Positions 60,203 to 64,000 of a stretch of DNA of 64,000 nt are shown one piece after another. The position numbers were made by a program, and so were the translations under genes. Source of the DNA: Polaromonas sp. (GTDB taxonomy: Bacteria > Pseudomonadota > Gammaproteobacteria > Burkholderiales > Burkholderiaceae_C). The notes below the pieces were generated by a model. The model did not search any database. It saw nothing but the letters and a program-made list of their open reading frames with translations, and was not told the DNA's origin. The stretch covers positions 62,001 to 126,000 of the forward strand of contig NZ_JAQSDA010000025.1 in the NCBI RefSeq assembly GCF_029945685.1, given 5' to 3'. Numbering within the stretch: the first letter of the stretch is position 1; every line of letters starts with the position of its first letter.

Positions 60203-62341
60203 ATGACAATTACCAGTTCGGACGGCATGTTGCAAACTTCTGCCTCTTCACCCTTGCCTGCGGGCCTGCCCGCCGCGGCTGCAGCGGTCCAGTTTCTGGA
60301 CCGGGACCACAGCATCCTGGCGTTCAACGAGCGGGTGCTGGACTGGGCCAAGCGGCCCGACGTGCCCCTGCTGGAGCGGCTGCGCTTCCTGTGTATTGTT
60401 TCGTCCAACCTGGACGAGTTTTTCGAGGTGCGCGCCGCGCTGCACCTGACGGCTGCGCTCAACCAGGAGCAGAAGGCGCCTTACTCGGCCGAGTCTTTCA
60501 AGACCCTGTCTGCCGCTGCCCACGACATGGTGGCCCGCCAGTACGCGCTGTACAACGACGAATTGATGCCGGAGTTTGCGAAGCAGGGCATACGGATTGT
60601 TTCGCACGGCGACCGCAGCGCGGCCCAGCGCCGCTGGGTCAAGGCCTACTTCGAACGCGAGGTCCAGCCGCTGTTGATTCCTGTCGGGCTGGATCCTTCG
60701 CACCCGTTTCCGCAGGTTGCCAACAAGTCGCTCAATTTCATTGTGCGGCTGGGCGGGCGTGACGCCTTCGGCCGCGAAAATGACATTGCCATCGTCAAGG
60801 TGCCGCGCGTACTGCCGCGCCTGATCCACATGCCCGACAAGGGTTCGCGGAAAAAGCTGCTGTTTGTCTCGCTGTCGAGCATCATCCGGGCGCATCTGGC
60901 CGACCTGTTTCCGGGCCGCCAAGTCGGGGAGTTTTCACAGTTTCGCGTGACACGGCACTCTGACCTGGCGGTCGATGAAGACGACGTGAAGAACCTGCGG
61001 ACCGCCTTGCGGCTCGGGCTGGAGCAAAGGCATTACGGGCTGGCAGTGCGCCTGGAGGTGTCGGCGGGTTGTTCCAAACACCTGTCGGATTTTCTGCGTG
61101 GCCAGTTCAGCTTGCCGGAGGAAGCCTTGTACCGGGTGCACGGCCCGGTCAACCTGGTGCGCCTGACCCAGCTGGTGGACCTGGTCAATGACCCGAAGCT
61201 GCTTTTTCCGCCCTACAAGGCCTGTTACCCGACGCAGCTGGTGCCGGGGCAGTCGTTTTTTGAACGCCTCAAGCAGGGCGACGTCTCCATCCACCAGCCC
61301 TTCGAGAGTTTCAATGGTGTGCTCGATTTCCTGCGCGAGGCGGTGAACGATCCGCAGGTGCTGGCCATCCGGCAGACCATCTACCGCACCGGTCCGGACT
61401 CCGAACTCATGGTCCTGCTGCGTGAGGCGGTGCGTCGCGGCAAGGAAGTCACGGTGGTGCTCGAGCTCAAGGCGCGCTTTGACGAGGAAGCCAACATCAA
61501 CTGGGCCGAGATGCTGGAGTCGATCGGGGCGCAGGTGGTGTATGGCGTGGTCGGGCTCAAGACCCATGCCAAGATGCTGCTGGTCACCCGGCGCGAAGGA
61601 CGGCAGCTGGTGCGTTACGCCCATTTGTCCACCGGCAATTACAACCCGAATACCGCGCGCCTGTACACCGATGTGAGCTACCTGACGAGCGACCCGGCGC
61701 TGACCGCAGAAATCGACAGCGTCTTCGGGCATCTGGCAAGCCAGAGCAAATTGCCCCGGTTGCAGCGCCTGCTGGTGGCGCCGTTTCAGTTGCACCGCAA
61801 ACTGATCGAAAAAATCGACGCCCTGGCCGAGGCTGCAACGCTCGGCAAGGACACGCGCCTGGTGGCCAAGATGAACGCCCTGACCGACGAGGGCCTGATG
61901 CTGGCCCTGGTCAGGGCAGGGCAGCGCGGCGTGAAAATTGACCTGGTGGTGCGCGGCGCCTGCATGCTGCCTGCCGGCGTGCCCGGGGTGACGGACAACA
62001 TTCGCGTGCGTTCCATCATCGGGCGTTTTCTGGAGCATTCACGCGTGTTCTATTTTCGTTGTGACGGGGAGGAGACCCTGTACCTGTCCAGCGCCGACTG
62101 GATGAACCGCAACATGCTGCGGCGTGTGGAACTGGCCTGGTCGGTGACCGATCCCGTGATGCGCCAGCGCATCATCGACGAATGCCTGGTCGCCTACCTG
62201 CATGACAGCCAGGACGCCTGGGACCTGCAGCCCGATGGAACTTACCTGCGGGCCGGTGCGTCGCCGCAGGCCGGGCGGCACGGTGCGCAGGCCGCGCTGA
62301 TGGCCCGTTATTCGGCTGGCGGCGCTGCGGTGCAAGGCTAG
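60203..62341 (+). CDS. ppk1: Polyphosphate kinase 1
   Basis: Makes long-chain polyphosphate from ATP. The 712-residue protein has the N-terminal helix domain (FLDRDHSILAFNERVLDWA), the catalytic histidine in VGLKTHAKMLLVTRRE, the second active histidine in IGRFLEHSRVFYF and arginine-rich ATP contacts (GNYNPNTARLYTD). The ATG at 60203 is used although its ribosome site is weak; an ATG at 60227 is an alternative. PhoB control is shown by the triple box. SixA and, convergent on the other strand, Ppx are close by. Confidence 0.95.
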   Translation: MTITSSDGMLQTSASSPLPAGLPAAAAAVQFLDRDHSILAFNERVLDWAKRPDVPLLERLRFLCIVSSNLDEFFEVRAALHLTAALNQEQKAPYSAESFKTLSAAAHDMVARQYALYNDELMPEFAKQGIRIVSHGDRSAAQRRWVKAYFEREVQPLLIPVGLDPSHPFPQVANKSLNFIVRLGGRDAFGRENDIAIVKVPRVLPRLIHMPDKGSRKKLLFVSLSSIIRAHLADLFPGRQVGEFSQFRVTRHSDLAVDEDDVKNLRTALRLGLEQRHYGLAVRLEVSAGCSKHLSDFLRGQFSLPEEALYRVHGPVNLVRLTQLVDLVNDPKLLFPPYKACYPTQLVPGQSFFERLKQGDVSIHQPFESFNGVLDFLREAVNDPQVLAIRQTIYRTGPDSELMVLLREAVRRGKEVTVVLELKARFDEEANINWAEMLESIGAQVVYGVVGLKTHAKMLLVTRREGRQLVRYAHLSTGNYNPNTARLYTDVSYLTSDPALTAEIDSVFGHLASQSKLPRLQRLLVAPFQLHRKLIEKIDALAEAATLGKDTRLVAKMNALTDEGLMLALVRAGQRGVKIDLVVRGACMLPAGVPGVTDNIRVRSIIGRFLEHSRVFYFRCDGEETLYLSSADWMNRNMLRRVELAWSVTDPVMRQRIIDECLVAYLHDSQDAWDLQPDGTYLRAGASPQAGRHGAQAALMARYSAGGAAVQG

Positions 62342-62346
62342 ACGCG

Positions 62347-62817
62347 ATGGACCTGATTCTGTGGCGTCATGCAGAGGCTGAAGAGTCGCCTGTCGACGTG
62401 CAGAGCGCAAGCGACCTCGAACGTTCATTGACGCCGAGAGGCGAGAAGCAGGCGGCACGCATGGCAGGCTGGCTGGACCGGCAGTTGCCGGAGCGGGCGC
62501 GCATCCTGGTGAGTCCGGCGCGCCGCTGCGAGCAGACGGCGCTGGCGCTGGGGCGCAAGTACAAGATCCGTGCAGAACTCGGGCCCGACGCACCGCCTTC
62601 ACAGCTTCTCGAACTGGTGCAATGGCCGGTCAACAAGCTGCCGATTCTGGTGATCGGCCACCAGCCCACCCTGGGCCAGACCATCGCCCAGTTGCTGGGC
62701 CTGCAGGAAAGCGAATGCCCGGTGAAAAAGGGTGCACTCTGGTGGCTGCGCACGCGTGAGCGCGAAGGAGGCTTGCAAACCGTGCTGGTCACCGTGCAAT
62801 CGCCCGAGCTGCTCTGA
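62347..62817 (+). CDS. sixA: Phosphohistidine phosphatase SixA
   Basis: Histidine phosphatase of 156 residues. The catalytic LILWRHAEAEE is at residues 3-13, with arginine in LTPRGEKQA, SPARRCEQTA and the second histidine in VIGHQPTLGQT. SixA dephosphorylates phosphohistidine of HPt or nitrogen-PTS proteins. Six bases after the ppk1 stop, so one transcript. A role in polyphosphate or Pho signalling is inferred from position only. Confidence 0.93.
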   Translation: MDLILWRHAEAEESPVDVQSASDLERSLTPRGEKQAARMAGWLDRQLPERARILVSPARRCEQTALALGRKYKIRAELGPDAPPSQLLELVQWPVNKLPILVIGHQPTLGQTIAQLLGLQESECPVKKGALWWLRTREREGGLQTVLVTVQSPELL

Positions 62818-62846
62818 GCCACGCCCCCCGGCCGCGCGGCGCCGAT

Positions 62847-63266
62847 TCAGGAGGACGCTGCCGGACGGCCGGTTTTGATGGCTGGCACATTGGCCAGCGC
62901 CGTCAGAAAGGCGGCATCGGGCATGGCGGCCAGCGCCTTGATGCCGGCCCGCAGGAGTTCACTTTTTTTGACCGTTTGGTTCAGCCCGCCTGCGCGCTGC
63001 TTGAGTTCGTCGAGCACCCCATATTCCGCCTTGGGGATGGTGAAACTGTCACGTACCAGTTTGGGTTTTTTTGCCTTGGCGGTTTTTTCGGGTGAGGTGG
63101 CGGACACTGGCGCGACGGCCTTTTTCTTGACGGGGCCGGCCGGGACTTTTGCCCTTTTGGCAGGGGCTTTCGTTTTCGTGACGGGGGCTACAGCTCGCCT
63201 GACGGGCGCCTTGCGCGAGGCGGTGCCGGTTTTCGCGGTGACGCTGGTTTTTTTCGAAGTGGCCAT
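62847..63266 (-). CDS. Lysine/alanine-rich protein with C-terminal RHH-like segment
   Basis: A 139-residue protein in two parts: residues 1-70 are a histone-H1-like tail rich in Lys, Ala, Pro and Thr (KTKAPAKRAKVPAGPVKKKA), and residues 71-139 form a compact region (VRDSFTIPKAEYGVLDELKQ, KKSELLRAGIKALAAM) that reads like a ribbon-helix-helix DNA-binding unit. It may be a nucleoid-associated or autoregulatory protein. A perfect inverted repeat lies 13 bp before its start. I do not know a characterised homologue. Confidence 0.72.
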   Translation of the reverse strand: MATSKKTSVTAKTGTASRKAPVRRAVAPVTKTKAPAKRAKVPAGPVKKKAVAPVSATSPEKTAKAKKPKLVRDSFTIPKAEYGVLDELKQRAGGLNQTVKKSELLRAGIKALAAMPDAAFLTALANVPAIKTGRPAASS

Positions 63267-63278
63267 TGGAATGTCTTT

Positions 63279-63308
63279 CGGAATAAACGGTTTATATAGT
63301 TTATTCCG
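63279..63308. promoter_or_regulatory. Perfect 10-10-10 inverted repeat
   Basis: CGGAATAAAC, ten bases (GGTTTATATA), then GTTTATTCCG. The AT-rich spacer includes a possible -10 sequence for the minus-strand gene that starts 13 bp away, so the dyad may be its operator. Confidence 0.7.
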
Positions 63309-63345
63309 TTCCTGGAAAGCCGGTCAAGCCCTCGCCCGCGAGCCT

Positions 63346-64000
63346 TCAGAGTTCTTCGAGTGCCAGGCTCCAGGGGGTTTTCTGCCAGGCCAGCACCTCT
63401 TCACGCAGCAGGTGCGCTGACTGGGGGAAGGCCTCGGCCCAGCCCGGTCGGCAGACCAGCGAAAACTGGCGGTTGCCGGCGCTGGCGATCTGCATGCCCC
63501 GGACGTCGGGGTCGCGGCGCGCATGGCTGAGGATCACCGCCAGCCGCAGGCACAGCAGTTGCAGTACGAAAACCTCGTCGTCGAAATCGGCTTCCAGCTT
63601 GCGCAGCTTGCCTCGGTGGCCCAGCACCAGCAGGCTCAGGCGGTGCAGTTCCTGCAGCGTGAAGCCCGGTGCATCGGCGTTGTCCAGGATGTAGGCGCCG
63701 TGCTTGTGATAGTCGCTGTGCGAGATGTGGCTGCCGATTTCATGCAGCAGGGCGGCCCAGTCTAGTTTGCGCTGGACGCGCCCCAGCTCGGCCACGGACA
63801 GGCCGGTGCTGGCCCGTGCGAAGAGGGCACGGGCGACCCGGCTCACGCGCTGGGCCTGGGCCGTGTCGATGTCGAACTTGCTGGTCAGCCGCTGCACGCT
63901 GTTCGAGCGCAAGTCGGTCGTTTCCTCTTCGCGTTCCAGCAGGTCATACAACACGCCGTGGCGCAGTGCGCCTTGGGCGGTCTGCATCTGCGTGATGCCC
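63346..64000 (-). CDS. ppx: Exopolyphosphatase Ppx, C-terminal part (5' end outside window)
   Basis: The visible 217 residues match the C-terminal HD-like helical domain of Ppx/GppA phosphatases: LRHGVLYDLLEREEETTDLRSNSV, then LHEIGSHISHSDYHKHGAYILDNADAPGFT with the metal-type His/Asp residues, and ELHRLSLLVLGHRGKLRKLE. The ASKHA catalytic domain lies beyond the edge and the frame is open to the last base. Ppx hydrolyses polyphosphate, opposing ppk1 nearby. Confidence 0.93.
   Translation of the reverse strand, partial: GITQMQTAQGALRHGVLYDLLEREEETTDLRSNSVQRLTSKFDIDTAQAQRVSRVARALFARASTGLSVAELGRVQRKLDWAALLHEIGSHISHSDYHKHGAYILDNADAPGFTLQELHRLSLLVLGHRGKLRKLEADFDDEVFVLQLLCLRLAVILSHARRDPDVRGMQIASAGNRQFSLVCRPGWAEAFPQSAHLLREEVLAWQKTPWSLALEEL

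Overview
The window is high-GC, densely coded bacterial DNA, very probably from a betaproteobacterium of the Burkholderiales, family Comamonadaceae (Polaromonas/Rhodoferax-like). This rests on gene content (Bug-type solute receptors, ribose isomerase next to a FadR-type regulator, YhbY-RlmE-FtsH-FolP-GlmM order, Ppk1-SixA-Ppx) and on short dispersed repeats of a kind I associate with that family; the species cannot be named from sequence alone. No rRNA, tRNA, CRISPR array, integrase or transposase was seen.

Layout. 1-5.2 kb: EnvZ/OmpR-type two-component pair, a SIMPL-domain protein, a lipid kinase coupled to a metallophosphoesterase, and a PACE exporter divergent from its LysR regulator. 6.2-13.8 kb: LysR/Bug receptor pair, N-formylglutamate amidohydrolase, HDAC-like deacetylase, FAD oxidoreductase and small proteins. 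13.9-20.5 kb: pyrD, rpiA and a FadR-type regulator with the four-gene ltnD-otnK-otnC-otnI pathway for four-carbon sugar acids. 20.5-29 kb: housekeeping core (oligopeptidase A, YhbY, RlmE, FtsH, FolP, GlmM). 29-41 kb: hemerythrin, YitT, DUF3149 and a complete MdtABC-type RND efflux operon with outer-membrane factor, split by a 668-bp palindromic element. 42.5-48 kb: arsenic resistance locus of two divergent operons (arsR, an ATP-grasp-like gene, Trx-type arsC, aquaporin, MFS; and Grx-type arsC, arsH). 48-55 kb: a MerR-controlled flavodoxin operon, CDF metal exporter, OsmC, mini-thioredoxin, ArsP-like permease and a SigZ-like sigma factor. 55-64 kb: a phosphate-starvation block (phoX, olsB, plcP-like, agt-like, ppk1, sixA, ppx) with Pho boxes before phoX and ppk1.

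How the genes work together. The last block suggests that on phosphate limitation the cell hydrolyses external phosphoesters (PhoX), strips phosphate from phospholipids (PlcP-like), replaces them with ornithine lipids (OlsB) and glycolipids (Agt-like), and manages polyphosphate (Ppk1/Ppx). The arsenic locus combines two mechanistically different arsenate reductases with aquaporin/MFS export in place of ArsB or Acr3, plus an ATP-grasp-like enzyme of unknown substrate, which is the best candidate here for an undescribed function.

A second theme is repeats. At least twelve copies of a ~55-bp element (GCAGCTAT...ATAGC), two copies of a 161-163-bp inverted-repeat element with matched arm changes, the large palindrome and two other repeat types lie between genes, supply stop codons, and in several cases have become part of reading frames (OtnK N-terminus, ATP-grasp C-terminus, inside the aquaporin and the FAD oxidoreductase).
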